Shown: positions 11,815-24,986, numbered from the stretch's first letter. The stretch: 64,000 nt of DNA from Dipetalonema caudispina (GCA_013365325.1 JABVXV010000056.1:62001-126000), one strand, 5' to 3'. Made by a program: numbers and translations. The notes: generated by a model not told the origin, from the sequence alone.

Positions 11815-13124
11815 ATGGCGAACAAAAGTTTAATACGTCTGAAGAAGATGTTTCTCGATTTTGAAGCGACGAAAGATTTTGCATACTGCGTACGGAATGT
11901 AAGTTTTCAAACTTTTCCACATAGAGGAATAATGCAATCCATCCTTAATTCTTATATCAAAGATTGCTTAGTGATGATTTGGGCTTGTAGCAATGGTTGG
12001 AAGGCAAACACTGCTAAGATAGGATCTACACAACCATTTATGTCAAGAGACAAAAGAGCTGTAATAATTTTCTCAGTGATAAATTTCAAGACCATATAAT
12101 TAGTTCCCCGGTTGAATTTGACAAGGTAAATTAACCGATTTTAGGTAAAGCCTAAAAATCAGTTTAAGTTGACGCAGAAATTTCCATCTATGTGCATTTT
12201 GTTGTTTGTAAAAAAGGTGAGTTTTAAACAATAAAACGTCACTAGCATTACTAATGATACTAATTAGACAAAGACTTCGTCGTATTGATAGAATATTATT
12301 CAATTGGAGGATAGGACCATTTGGATGAGTATTATTGCTAACAAAAAGTGATTGGTTCTTATTTCGTTTAACCACCGATATAAAACTCAAGGAAACGGCC
12401 TCACTCTCCCTACACTCCATTTGTACATTTTCTACATTCTGAAGAGGATAGTCGTGTAACTTCGCATGTTTTTTTCATTTTTTCCAATAGCGGCAGTAAT
12501 GATAACAGATCTGGACAGCTGTATGCTTATTCCTCATTTACTGCAGTGTGTGGTAAACAAAGCTACTGATGATGGACATGTTGAAATTGAGTTGAAAATA
12601 GCCGATGAACATCTGAATTCGTCCGGTACAATACACGGTGGCTTTACGGCAACACTGGTCAATATCGCTTCTACTGCAGCTATTCTCGCCTCCGGAAGAC
12701 CGACAAGTGGACGTTCCGTGGATTTATCCGTTTCGTAAGTTAAACTTTTAGTATTATTTAGAAGCATTTGATGTCTTGAATCCCTAATAAGGATAGTCCT
12801 GGATGAATCCAGTTTTTCCAAAAACTTTAGCAAACTAAATCTCCACCAATCACTGGGATTTCATTTAAACATTTATTGTAATTTGAAATAGCATTTGAAA
12901 CAAGCACGAAGAATGAACAAAACACAGTTGAAAATTTTAAAACTAAATTAACCTCTGACAGGTACCAGAGTGCAGCGAAACCTGGTGAAACGATCATTGC
13001 CGAGTCAACTGTCCAAAAGACAACCCGTAATTTAGCATTCATCAACACAAAAGTTTACCGGAAAACCGACAACATGAGTATAGCTACCGGTCAAGATACC
13101 AAAACATTTCTACCAGCTGAGTAA
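11815..13124 (+). CDS. ACOT13: Acyl-CoA thioesterase 13-like hotdog protein
   Basis: Predicted to hydrolyse medium- and long-chain acyl-CoA; the mammalian enzyme (THEM2) is mitochondria-associated. Three exons (11815-11898, 12547-12734, 12962-13124) join in phase to 144 residues (human 140). The hotdog signature is clear: EHLNSSGTIHGGFTATLVN, matching EHTNAIGTLHGGLTATLVD in the human protein, then RSVDLSVSYQSAAKPGE and NLAFINTKVY. The residue after TLV is Asn here and Asp in the human enzyme; in this family that helix supplies a catalytic acidic residue. An upstream acceptor at about 12489 would add residues but breaks phase with exon 1, so the acceptor CTGCAG before 12547 is preferred. An in-frame ATG at 11782 could extend the N-terminus, but 11815 aligns better with the family. 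Confidence 0.9.
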
Positions 13125-13595
13125 AAAAAATCTAACGAAATTTCTTGTACTAGAAATTGCTTATAATAAAACCGAACCCTCCACAACAGCTGAACCGACA
13201 ACGTTAAAAAACAGAATATTTCGATTCGATTAAGATGAAGTTACCCGAAGGGTTCTATCCAATCCAAAAAATTTGTAAAAAATAAGAATAAGTTACAGCG
13301 AAATTTTAATTAGATGATTTGGAGTAGTCGAAATGCCATCTGTGATTTAAAAAGTTAAAAGGCAGACTTGCACAAAAATCCATCCATTTATGAACTCGAA
13401 AAATGAAATCATATTTTAAACGCTGTAAATATCCTCATCGTTTTCATTACAATTATAAAGGTTTTGTGAAAAAAAAGAACGAAATGGCATTATTAGAAAT
13501 ATGGACATCATTGATCAGCATGTAAGGCACTTTGGACATGTTTAAAGATTTCCGGATAAACAAAATATAAACAAATTTTTTTGGAACGGGCATAA
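13125..13595. other. Convergent 3' region between the thioesterase gene and EIF2D
   Basis: An AATAAA at 13165-13170, 41 bp after the thioesterase stop, is a good candidate polyadenylation signal. No other feature seen. Confidence 0.5.
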
Positions 13596-16500
13596 CTATC
13601 GCTGCTTTGGAATGAGTTCGAGACCTATCATGTGCTTCTTCTCAACACCGTATTTGGAAAGAAGATTACTGATAAAGAGAATCTGAAAATAAAGTCAGCT
13701 TGAAAAGTGACAGAAGAGAGATTCCAAGATAGTATTAAGTCAGAAAAAAGATCTGAAAACTAACTTCTTGATATTATAAGAAAGTAATTCGTCAAATCCA
13801 GCATTAAAAAAAGTTCAACGCTAATAATTAGATCAAAGATATCACTTCGGCTAGAACGTTCTGGCTCTTTTGGCAAAGTTTATGATATTCCTAGGAAATG
13901 ATCTCGAAATGTTGGAGAACTAAAATATTGAGAAAATAGGAAAGTTTACTTGGTTTCCTTGCACTAAAACTTGAGAGCCCTCGCATTCTGCAGCATTATT
14001 CATAACAACAGCACTTGTCGCCACACCTGTTTGTATTTCACGACAAAATTTCTTTATATCGATTCCATAAATGCTTAGATTATTTACCAACGTTACTTTC
14101 TTATTACCAGCGCGATTTTCAATCTAGAATTTATAACTGTGGAATTCTTTAGAAATTAAACTTCAAATTTTTAAGGAAATGGTATGATTTTCGAATATTG
14201 ATGCCAAAACATTAGAGAATTCCTTTCACTTCGTTCCATATTTAGTATGTTGTGAGTTCATTCCAATGCATATATTTTTTGCACATGATGGAACGAGTAG
14301 AGTACTAGAAAAGTGCTAGCAAAGAAAAAGTGAATCCTAAACAAATCAGTACAATAATTTTCGAATGCTGATGTTATCACAATTTTTATATCTGGTATCA
14401 ATTATTATATATAAGAATAATATAACAATTTAAGCTGCATTTATAATTTAGTACCTTATGATCATATATCAAGGTATTGTTGGATCCACAGAGAAAAGTG
14501 AATTGCTTAGCAGAAAGAAAAAGATCGGATGCAAAGTTATCAGTAGTGCTCTATCTACTATAGAGCCCTAACCTTAAACGTGATTTTTGGCAGCGTTGAC
14601 TTCCGGATCAGTTGCCGTCCATCAGCCCAGGTAACCACGTAAGTTTTCGTCATTTTTGACATAATTTTTTGGAACAAAGTATTCCAATCCACTGATTCAC
14701 GAGATCCCAACAGTGATACCAATACATTATCACTGGGTAAGACTAGTTTTCCCTCCATGGTTGGATTCTAAAAATAGTTGGGAAGTCTAAATTAAAATAT
14801 CTAAGCATTTAAACCATATGCAAAAATTACCACAACGGTGGAGTGGTTCAAGACAGCAAACAACAGCATTCAATGAAAATAGGGACTGGTGCGATCAAAC
14901 GTTTGCTGTTCTCAATACTTTCAAGTATAGTCGTATATGAAACTTTTGTGATTTAGGTTCGCTTGATAATGTTATAAAACATCATTAACAAAATAATCTA
15001 GACGTAAAAAACAACTTTATAATCTCTTTAGTATATCTGAAAAACTGAGAAAAAAAAAAAAAAAAAAAGAATTAATAAGGTTTTGAAAGACTACTATTCT
15101 ACTATGAGTGCTCTGAAGTTAATCTAAAAGATTGCCATCTGAACATAGAACTTACCATACTTTTAACGTATGAAGTAATAATCTGCCTTGCTTGTGCCTT
15201 ATCCATCAAACTACCTTTTCCACACTGATTCCGAAAAATTGCCGAAACTGGTTCGGTAACTGCAAGGTAATCGTCCACTTTAATTAGTCTCTTTTCAGCT
15301 TTTACATTATCAATTTCCTCATCAGTTGTCTCAAAATTTTTCAAGAGTGGATGCATCCAATTTATCTAAAACGTTAACAGTTGTCAATTTAAAGACTATT
15401 GGAAGACATTAAAATTATAAAGAAATGTCATTGTCATCCAGATCGTTTTCTCTCTTTTTCCTAATGACAATGACTGCTATGATCTTGAAACAAAGGATAT
15501 GCCTTACTAAGATTAGCAAAGCAATAGAAATCATGTTCTAACTATCAACTTTGATACAGAAGACCCAATCTTCATGAACAGGCATAAACTACTACTGCAT
15601 ATTGCGAAATGAAAAGAAAAAAAGGAAAATGTTGTTTCCAATTCAAACCTCTGCAATAATTCCCGATCCTTTATTTTTATTTAATATGAGTTTTACAATA
15701 GGTTCACTTCCACTTTTGTTAATATCTTCCAGAAAAACGCAGAATTTTTTGTACACTGTTTTTTTCATATCAATTCGTCGACCCGATGGTACACATGGGA
15801 GAAGGAAACGTGAATAAAACTCTCCAACATCCAATGGTAGCTGTCCTTTTTTGGTTACACGATACTTCAATGCCGCCAGAAAACAACGTTTCAGCTGAAA
15901 AAAAGAAAGCTCATTTCCATGACTTCAGGGTAATTTTGCTGTTTTTATGAATTTTCATACATGGAGGTATCATAAAATGATTCTACAGATATCATAACAT
16001 GTACAGAAACTAGAACCGTCATAGTGGCTGCATAAAGACAAGATTCCCGAAGTATTAGTAATTTTACCTGAAATATTTCTTAATCATTAGAGAAACGAAA
16101 ACATAAAACTTCCAAATTCATTAAAAGTACTTCCAGAAACCAACCAAATCTTCCACTGAATCGGAATCCTTAAATTTTTCTTCCGCTTGCTCTATCGGAA
16201 TAACAGCTAATCCATCATTTTCTTGCCTATCATCCGAAACAGCATCAAACGATGAGTCTTTAACTGTTTCATCGTGCACTTCAGTAGTATTTTCATCCAA
16301 AACTAAGGAACCCAAAGTTGGAAACTCAGTTTCATAACTTCTGGACGATGCATCAGCTAAACCCATACTTTCAACTGAGGACTCCAAGGGTTTCGCATGA
16401 GTTCCCACATCCCTAAATACATAAAACGAAAACGTAAGCTACACAAACTTTCTGAGATATTAGAATAGCTGTGAAATAATCGAAGGTAACTTGAACATAA

Positions 16501-17977
16501 GGTAACTAACATTTGAACCGGCAAGAGGTCTGAAAATGCAGAGACATACTAAAGCAACGACATTAAGATGTTATATATATATTGAAAGAAAAGTCCCAAT
16601 ATCAAATAATACATATATATATATATACATATGTAAGCAAGTTACATAAACGTAAACTGCACAAATAAATATATATCAAAAGCTAACCAAAGCAGATCGC
16701 CGTAGAAGTGCAACAAACGAACGCCTGGTCCCTGCATACCATTTGCAATCATTTCCATCGATGACATTAATGAATACCCTACAGCTACAGGACCTTAAAT
16801 ACGCAGGTATGTTACTGTTGACTTGTCAAACCAGTAAACACTAAATATATTGAAGAAAAAATCAAATCAGTTCTATACGATTCTGAAGTCACACAACATC
16901 CATGACCCACTAATTTAATTACAAATTTCATTCGTTTTCCAGTTTTCCGACTAAAAGTTATTGATACAAATATTAATATAGCGAGAATCTAAAAAATTGA
17001 TTTAGAAACCCAAAACAACGGAAAAAATAATGAGTAAGATACTAAAGACGAAGGAAAAGTGGAACTAAAAATAGAACAGACGTATATTAAAGCAAACAGA
17101 ACTATGAAAAAACTATCAACCTCGAAGCTGCTTTGATGATGTCAAGACAGATATCGCTACTGCTGCATGACTACCAAACTCCATAGTTTGTCGTAATGGA
17201 CGAATTACACCTGAAATTAGATAAAATCAAGAATAATTTCCAAAAAAACACCAAAATTTTCAAAAAAATTACCCTGGAGGAATAAATCAGCTCCTTGCAA
17301 CAACTTTTGGTATACAAATTCATTGATAACAAGTACAGGGAACGCTTCAGGTATTCGCCACGTTAAGTAAACTGAAAAAAACTAAGCAATGTCGATCAGC
17401 CATTCTTTCTTTATTAAACTAGGATTCATTCAGAATAGGTTCATTCGCATCAAATATCCCAAATTTGAGTTATACGATACCTCTACGAGTTGACTCACAC
17501 CAAACTTTTCGACTAATTTCACGAACCTGTAGGGTAAATTACTTCGTCTCCCATTACAGCAAACAACAAAGGTTCCTTCCCGAAAGTATAAACATTCACA
17601 TCTTCTCCTTTGTAGCATTTCAAATGCATCAAAGAAGCCATCGTTTTGTTGGTGACACCATCAATGGGAGGTAAACGAGCTAATAGTTTCTTCCTGCAGT
17701 GAAAGACATCCAACATGATTGAAGTTAGTAAAATTTTCGTTCGCTAACAACCTTATGAGTATATGATTGTGTAGAATATTACTGGCTTATTTCATGCTTC
17801 ATTCGTTTGTAAGTCATTCCGAGACGTTCACACCCGCAATATAATAACTCTCCAACCAAATAACTGACTGATCAGATGATGATGTCGATAATCATGCCAT
17901 CAGTTAAGCAAGACAACTAACCTGTCCGAATTCCGGATGCTCGTATCACTCTTCACCGTAAACGGTTTCTGAAACAT
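13596..17977 (-). CDS. EIF2D: Eukaryotic translation initiation factor 2D (ligatin)
   Basis: eIF2D delivers initiator tRNA to the ribosomal P site without eIF2-GTP and recycles post-termination 40S subunits. Eleven exons join in phase: 17922-17977, 17527-17693, 17273-17371, 17121-17210, 16688-16793, 16145-16412, 15649-15894, 15156-15365, 14573-14767, 13950-14123 and 13596-13682. They give 565 residues (human 584). The N-terminus MFQKPFTVKSDTSIRNSDR matches the family. A DUF1947/PUA region follows (YLTWRIPEAFPVLVINEF; GADLFLQG; GPVAVGYSLMSS). Then come an acidic linker in exon 6, a winged-helix region beginning CFLAALKYRVTKK, a SWIB/MDM2-like part, and the C-terminal SUI1 fold (NRAGNKKVTLVNNLSIYGID; QVLVQGNQ), ending KKHMIGLELIPKQR. 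All introns are GT-AG. It is divergent from SNAPC3. Confidence 0.96.
16573..16640. repeat. AT-rich simple repeat in an EIF2D intron
   Basis: Two TA-dinucleotide runs (TATATATA at 16573 and a longer one near 16614-16630) in the intron between exons 5 and 6. Confidence 0.7.
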
Positions 17978-18403
17978 CGTCCCAAGCGGATGTCCAGTTT
18001 ACCCGTACAATCCCGATTTAAACCTCCCGGATGCTGAAATTATTGCATAACAATATTTAATGAAACGTTGTATGAAATTATTTCGTCTTTTGAAGTAGTC
18101 GTAGCAGGATTTCTCAGGAATGGTTAGGGTATTTGCTAAGGATCGGGTCTGCATATATCAAATGTGGTAGATAAGGAAGGTCAAGATAACGACATAAAAT
18201 AAGGGCAACCACGATCTTCAGAATTCCCCGTTTTCTGATGGTTTTCTGATCATAAACAAAATTTCAGTTTACAAAATGATATGATAATGTATTTTTGTTA
18301 CCATGATTAGATTGAAATGACAATTTTCCAAGTTTAACTGAAAATTACATATTGCTTATATTTTTTGCAGTGTACGATATCGAGACGAGCGGAGAGAGCA
18401 AAA
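17978..18403. promoter_or_regulatory. Divergent promoter region between EIF2D and SNAPC3
   Basis: The start codons are 426 bp apart. TATTTTTTGCAG ending at 18370, 33 bp upstream of the SNAPC3 ATG, looks like a 3' splice site with no upstream exon. That is the layout of a spliced-leader acceptor in nematodes. Bidirectional activity and trans-splicing are inferences. Confidence 0.5.
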
Positions 18404-21400
18404 ATGGCAATGGATAAGATTATCAAACCGGAAGAGAATGAATTCATTTCACCTCTTGTCAATTTCAATACATTCGGACAGGTGTTTGTTACTTTTTGTG
18501 CATATCAACTGAATTAATTAAATGGGATGTTTTCAAGAAGTTCTGAATGGAGTTTTATGGGTGTCAAGATCTCCACACACTATTCCCTGAGTGACCTTCT
18601 TTACTTCAAAACTTTTGCTGGTTGGAATTCTTTCTTACCAAATTGGAATTTAAATCCATGGTAAAATTAAAATTCGTAGTACTCTGTTAATATGCTGTTA
18701 AAATGCTTCATTTAATTATAGCTTTAATAAAATTAGGTTGCACAGAAACAACGAGATTGTCTGCGAAGTGTTGTTGCACTGGAACCGTTACTCGAGTTCA
18801 GTTACCCTGTTGATATGCCCGAGGCACCGTCACATATTCATAAACGTGTATTGCTTGAAAGTGAAGCTATAGATGATAACGAAACAACAACCGCAAAACT
18901 GCAGAAGATATTTGGTATACAAGATGATGATGCGAGAGATATGGTTTCTAGTTTAGAGTAAGTTTCACTTTTTTCTATTGTTGCATTTTAAACTTCTTCA
19001 AAATGAATGTTGCGTGAATTTTTCTATCCGTGAATTCTTTTGAACTAAAGATAGCGTTGATTTCTGCTTTGAAAAAAAAAGAAAAAAAAAAAGAAAAACA
19101 TAATGCAAATCCCCTTCCCCAAGGCAAATTTGGTATGGATTTTTAAACGAAACATAATGTTGATTCCTCCTTTTTTTAAGAAGAAATATTTTTTATAATG
19201 CTCTGCTAATGCATTTTATTGTTATATTCTTCATTCGTGCAATTTTAAAAAGAGATCACAACATATTTCGTTTGAAAGATGTACATTTACGTTCCCTTTC
19301 AAAAAATGAGAATTCAGTTTACGTTCCAAAAAAAATGAAAATAAATTGTTTCTTTGAACGGAACGTAAATTTACGTTTTTAAAACGAAATGCATTGTAAC
19401 CTCTTTTTAAAATTATATCAGTAAAGAATATAACAATAAAATGCATTAGCATAGTATTGCAAAAGTAATTAAGATGTGAAATGGACATACTGATATAATT
19501 CACTCAATCAGTAATACATGACTTGTCCAGTTCAATACATAACTTTCATTCGACATAATCTTCAGCAATAATGTTTTGTCTGTAAAAAATCAAGCGGTAG
19601 CTGGTTTAATTTAGAAGTTAAGGCATTAGTGCCGACATTATCTTACACAGTTTGTTTTTTTGCAATCGCACAAGTAGTTTCCATCGTATTTTTATTTCCA
19701 GTCTACCTGAAGGATTTTTTTACGTTAAAGGGATTTTTTCAGTGTCAGTCATTTCGCTTTGCTCAATAAGCGAGATATATTCTTTCGAAAGAAAGTTGAC
19801 CTTGAAGATATACCGGCCGATACGGAACTAGAAACTTTGAAGTATGTAATTTAATTGATGCAATAACTTGTTCCGGTGTGTTAGTCACTAATATACTAGA
19901 TATCTTTCATTCGAGGCTTACTTTATCCATCATATGCCGCTATTGAAAATGCTAGAAATTTCAATTTCCTTACTTCTCTTTTAACCATTTCTCTGTCCTG
20001 CACAGTGAATTACTTTAGTATACATACTCAAAGTTCTATTTAACTTACAGATTGAAAAAAAAAGTGTTAGATATGTTTAATCCCATCAAGAAGAAACCAG
20101 CGGGTCCTTACGATGATCCACGGTAAAATTTCTTCTACTCTTGTTTTCGTATTTTTTGTTCTTCTATTGAGACACGTTGAACTTGTGTTACAGAAATTAG
20201 AATCTTCTCAAAAATACTACGTTATTGGATAGAAAAATCAGGGAATTTTGTTACTCTTGAGGAAAGAATTACATCTCAAGAGAATGAAGCATTTTTCGAT
20301 TTTAGACAGCGTGAACAAGATTTGAAGATAAGGAGGAATATACAACAGAGCATGTGCTATGGTAGTACTGTACTCAAATATGGTGACTATTATGAAAACG
20401 TAGGTTTATGCCGCTACTAATAAATTAGAGTGCAAATGAAAGAGAGACTCAAGAAGTCGTCTTTTGCACAGTCTCTTCGTGACAACAAATTTTCTCTAAA
20501 CTGGTGATATATTACGTTTTCGAATTCCTGATGCTTACAATTGTTACGACTATTGAATTTCAGGAAATGAGACATTCTCGAAATGATGGATATAAGCAGT
20601 CAGTAGTAAACGATATCGTGGTAACGGTGGTCATTTGTAAGCCATACAATAAAGCTTTGGAATATTTAGAAAAGCGAAATGCAACGGTAAATTGTTAAAA
20701 GTTACGAAGTTGTGGATATAAAACTTTTTCAGCTTTAGCAGTAATGACGCATTTCGTGTTCTACGTACATAGGCTAAATTGCGTTGATTATCATTCATAG
20801 AAAAGTACTTGGATTTGCAGTGTTAATTTTTATTTCGTGTTGAAGATATGCAGAAATGTTACTGTCTTGCACTTAGTGGTAAGACATGAAGGAAGAAGCT
20901 TATACGTGGAAGCGAAGCCCTTAATAATTCTTCCATATCTAAGTAGAAGTTAATGAAATATAAACCAATTTTTTATAGTTGCGTCCATATTGGCGATTTC
21001 TGTTACGGGGTGAGACATCTTTGCTTGAGTTACACAGTTTATTTCGGTGTACCGCAGATTATGGGACGGCAGTAGATGAAGACAAAGTGCCGCAGCTACA
21101 TGATTTTAACATGGTACACGAATTTTTAAGCTTTGGCTTCATTTCGAAATTGCATTTTACAAAATTTTAATCTTCCTCATAAAGTTAATTAAATTGCTCT
21201 GACTTGAGCAAAATAAAATTTTTTCGTTCTCGAAGATTCCATTTCCTTTCTTGCATTCCGAGATATATTTTCAGTTCAAATATCCGTCGTCATTCCTGTT
21301 TATCCATGATACATTTTATATAGCGGAAACCTACACTGGCTCCAAAGAAACACTCTTACAAATCGATAATTCAAAAATTGAGCCTCACATAGATATTTCA

Positions 21401-22551
21401 GAGTAATTTGTTTTTATATCCTTTATATTTTTTTTTTTGCTGTTGTTCTTAGCGAGCACTTTTATAAGTGATGAATGAATATATGCATGAATCTTTGTAT
21501 TAACGAACTTGCCGATATTTCTGTGATCTATTAAATATGTGATTCAGAAAATTTAATTTTGCAGCCATGGAAGGATTTTTTAGTTTCCCAAACTTTCATT
21601 GTTATGTTCTTTTTGTTCTCATTACACTCGATTTCTAGACCTATACGTGAATGGATGAAAAGAAAACCAAAAGATTTTGGTCCAACACAAGTCAAAAGTC
21701 TCAACGAGGGCAAGGTTAGTGTGGCATAATCTTGGTCAATTTTGAATCTTTGTCATGTTATAAATTATTTTGCTAGTAATTTCATCCGTAAAATATATAA
21801 TTCTATGAAAGCGAAAAGTACTAATCGAAGTAAGCATATGTTTGAACCTGGAAAGGAATATTTCGCTTATTCTTATTGAATTTTTCAATGGTATACTGCA
21901 GGAAAAAGTAATATTCAATCATTAAGACAGCCGTAATTTTCCATCACATTAGTCACCAATTATCATCTCAGGTTAAAGATTTGGTGTGTCGCCTTGGATA
22001 TCCATATGTTTATGTTCACCAAGGTAACTGCGAGCATGTTTTCTTTTTCACCGATTTGCGACTGATGGATGTACAAGATTATCCAATCGATTTTCCTCAG
22101 AAATTATCAGATACAAGCCTGGAAAACTACTGCATTACATGCCATAAACGGATTGCAGAGTAAATCATTATTTTTTAGATCCCAGTTGATTTCTTCCCTG
22201 TAGGATGAGTAATGTGTGGTAGCAATTAATCAGTAACTAGCTTGATCATCTATATAAGGCAAAATGGAAGAAAAAAAGGGAGACATATAGAAAAACTATG
22301 CACATCATTCTGTCCACTTCTTTATTATCCTTTAATATTCGTACTTTAGTGATTTGCTGCATTTTCCAACTACTACTTAACTGTTTATCTGCTCCTTTTT
22401 CAGTTGGATAGTTGAAAGTGAAAGTTTCCCAATAAATCCAGCTCATATGTGCGATGACTGCTACCGAAGCTTCCATTATATTCTCTCTTATCGTCGGAAT
22501 ATCGACTCTAGAGCATATGTTTACATGGATCCATCCATCCTGCAGTATTAA
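18404..22551 (+). CDS. SNAPC3: snRNA-activating protein complex subunit 3
   Basis: SNAPc binds the proximal sequence element of snRNA genes for RNA polymerases II and III; in nematodes this also serves spliced-leader RNA genes. Eleven exons join in phase: 18404-18481, 18737-18957, 19743-19841, 20051-20122, 20201-20399, 20564-20686, 20979-21113, 21275-21402, 21639-21714, 21972-22159 and 22404-22551. They give 488 residues (human 411). The conserved C-terminal half is clear: KYPSSFLFIHDTFY; LGYPYVYVHQGNCEHVFFF (human LGFPYLYCHQGDCEH); then C-x2-C in YCITCHKRIA and C-x2-C in MCDDCYRSFHY, a zinc-finger-like cluster. The N-terminal 200 residues are charged and poorly conserved. The exon 5 acceptor is AAATTAG before 20201, because the CAG 10 bp upstream puts a stop in frame. 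Intron 2 contains a hairpin element. Confidence 0.95.
19198..19458. mobile_element. Palindromic MITE-like element in SNAPC3 intron 2
   Basis: About 260 bp with long imperfect inverted arms. The left end GCTAATGCATTTTATTGTTA (19205 on) is the reverse complement of the right end at about 19431-19450. Further inward, ATTTCGTTT and ATTTACGTTCC recur in mirrored positions, and the centre lies near 19325-19335. The arms reach roughly 100 bp each. No transposase is encoded; the long minus-strand open frame across it (19231-19503) is a by-product. This is the shape of a non-autonomous foldback element. Target-site duplications were not identified, so its exact ends are uncertain. Confidence 0.75.
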
Positions 22552-23625
22552 CGAGCCGTTACCATCTTTCCATCCAACTGATAGCAATAATAATGTAGTA
22601 TATTTTGATGTATGATGTATGTGCTCTGCAAGCTCAAAAGACCCTGGAAGGGTTTTGATAGGTTTGATCTCCATTTATAAATTTATTGTTAAAAATTTTC
22701 ATTTCATTACGCTGTTATATACCTTTTTTCAAATAGTGTAAAAATAGAAAACTTCGTGTTTTTCCTAACAGACGTATGATGGGTTATATAAAAAAAAAAG
22801 GGTTTCTCAACTACATTGTATAATTACTGGAATCAAATTAAGCATAATTAAACATAAAATGTCAAGCAACATAATCAAACAAAATATAATTGACGGTATA
22901 TGCTATGAGAGATAATAAATGGATCTAGATCTCAGGAAATGGTTCCTCAATTGAAAATGTTATATCAGTAGAAAAAGCAAACGGGTTTAGGGAGGAAAAG
23001 GGGAGAGAGAAGACCACAAATAATTCCAATTCTTTCTTTGAAAGAATCTAATCCTATTTAATAGATACAAGAATATTTGGCAAAAGAAATAGAAAAAAGT
23101 ATAAAGGAATAAATTGCAAGTAATCACAGAAGGCGATGAATTATGTTTATATCGATTTTGTTTATTCATTAACGTATTCGCTCAGGTTTTTTTTTACAAA
23201 TTTTGGGAACTCTTTCTAAGATTGGGAACGATGGTATTCGAAGTGAACAGAAATTTTTAAATTCCGCTATAAATCTAGCGTATGACGATTGTTGACTTTC
23301 AATATTTTTACGTTTTGATCACAGTAAGACAAACCGGTAATGGTACCTTTCCGAAAACGGCTGTACTGAATGGGATGTTTCTTTTCCTGGATGTAATGAT
23401 AAAAGACTTGTTAGGAAGACGAGGGATTAATTTTGATATATCTAGGGGAAAAACTGATGATTCCATTTTCTCTTGATTCAGGATTACAGAGCAGAGAAGT
23501 GGACAATTGAATCATTTAATATTCGCAAAATAAATGCATGATGCATCACATCATAAATAACTATTTCAAACATTTCAATTTAATATTGTAAATTAGCGTG
23601 CTTTAAAACGGTTGAAAATGTACAG
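22552..23625. other. Intergenic stretch, possible upstream exons of the next gene
   Basis: SNAPC3 3' UTR plus A+T-rich DNA. An open plus-strand segment at about 23325-23476 follows an ACAG and reads GTFPKTAVLNGMFLFLDV. It could be an earlier exon of the membrane-protein gene, but no clean junction to 23626 was found. Confidence 0.35.
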
Positions 23626-24986
23626 GACTTTCTCTTACCTTATGTTTTATGGCAAGGAACAGGCATTGGTGTGTTTGAATTTCAATGTGAAGTGGAGACA
23701 GTGAGTGAGAATCTGAATCCTTTTCCTAATCTAAACTCTCTTCATCACCAAAATTTTCTTCTACTGGATTAGGAGACTGTCCTCTTCTAGTCTCTGAAAA
23801 TACAAATTTATGGTGCATTAATCTTCTCACCATTAAAAGTAACTTACATATTGTTTATCATTTGTAGTTCTACACGGTGATAATGTACGTTGTTATGATA
23901 ATCCTAGCAGTGGAGCTAATACGGTCCATTTTAAAACTGATATATGAGAAGAAAAAACGCGAAATATCGAAGAAAGAAATACCGATACTTTTAGCCGATA
24001 AAGATTCCCTCGGAGAGGTATCCTGAATCTTGTAATTTCTATATTTAATCATCGTTAACATACCATAATTATTCCAATGATTAGAATGAATCCGTTTAAC
24101 TTGGCTTGGAGCTTCTAAAGAGTTTCCATACAGAACCTTATGAACTAAGGCAAAACAATAAACTGCTGTTTTATGAATTCTATGCATGTGCTTTCATTGT
24201 GTTATGTAAATTTTAATCCTCTAGCACAGATTACTATTTTAGAATACTGTATACAAAAGAACCATCTCGACCTCATTACCGAGAATAACAACGAATGATG
24301 AAAACTTTACCGAACAGCTTCATCAAAAATCTAGAATTTTGCTTGATAATACACAAGACGGAGCGTTGACAACATCATTCGGTAACTCCTTCTTCTGAAA
24401 CTAAGATATCACTTTTGATTCAGTGTTGGATTTTATGACTTTATAATCTTCCATTCAAAATCTTTGTTATACTGGACTTTTGAATTCCGGAACCATTTTA
24501 TTGCGCTTCCCCTGAGTAAAATATTCTTTCGCAGTACTTCAAATCGCTTTATGGTATTTCTCAGGTGATGGCTTTAAAAGATCTGTCAGAAATTACAGCA
24601 TTTATATGCTTTGTCGGCTTTTTTCAAAGGTGCAAACTTTATTCCGACTTTTCTATTGTGTATAGAGATCGGATACCAGAAAAAAACTTTCAACATGTAA
24701 TGATAAATTTACAGGAATAGCAGTACCATCAACTTCGGAGAGAACAGATGCAACACAAAGTGTATTGGACAGGAATATTACTCGAAAGTCTAGGATGAAG
24801 ACGACCAAAAGCAGTCATAAAAAGTCGATCAAGGGCACATCAATCAATACATCCAAGAACAAAGGAGCAAATATTAAAAAAAATTTAAAGCTTGAGATAT
24901 CAATGCCATTGGAACAGACTCAAGTGGAAAGCATATCGGAGAGACGTACAAAAGAATACGAAGATAAAGCAGAAGCAAAACATTAA
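23626..24986 (+). CDS. Membrane protein of unknown family, 3' exons
   Basis: Four exons join in phase: 23626-23700, 23868-24017, 24243-24381 and 24715-24986 (TAA). They encode about 211 residues. The first reads LLPYVLWQGTGIGVFEFQC. The second begins with a clear transmembrane helix (YTVIMYVVMIILAVELI) followed at once by a basic cytosolic-type stretch (YEKKKREISKKE). The rest is a polar tail rich in Lys, Ser and Thr with several KS/KK clusters and no recognisable domain. The layout resembles the last helix and tail of small nematode four-helix proteins, but this is only an impression. The 5' exons, presumably with more helices, were not resolved. It lies downstream of SNAPC3 on the same strand with a gap of about 1 kb, too wide to argue for an operon. 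Confidence 0.7.

Noticed and set aside
12478..12546. Extra coding sequence at the start of thioesterase exon 2 (ITDLDSCMLIPHLLQ)
   Set aside because: The acceptor near 12489 does not fit the phase of exon 1, while the CTGCAG before 12547 restores both phase and family length.
19231..19503. 90-codon minus-strand ORF as a possible transposase fragment
   Set aside because: It only reads through the palindromic element; no transposase motif is present.
22246..22674. 142-codon minus-strand ORF
   Set aside because: It is antisense to the last SNAPC3 exon, whose zinc-binding coding sequence is certain.
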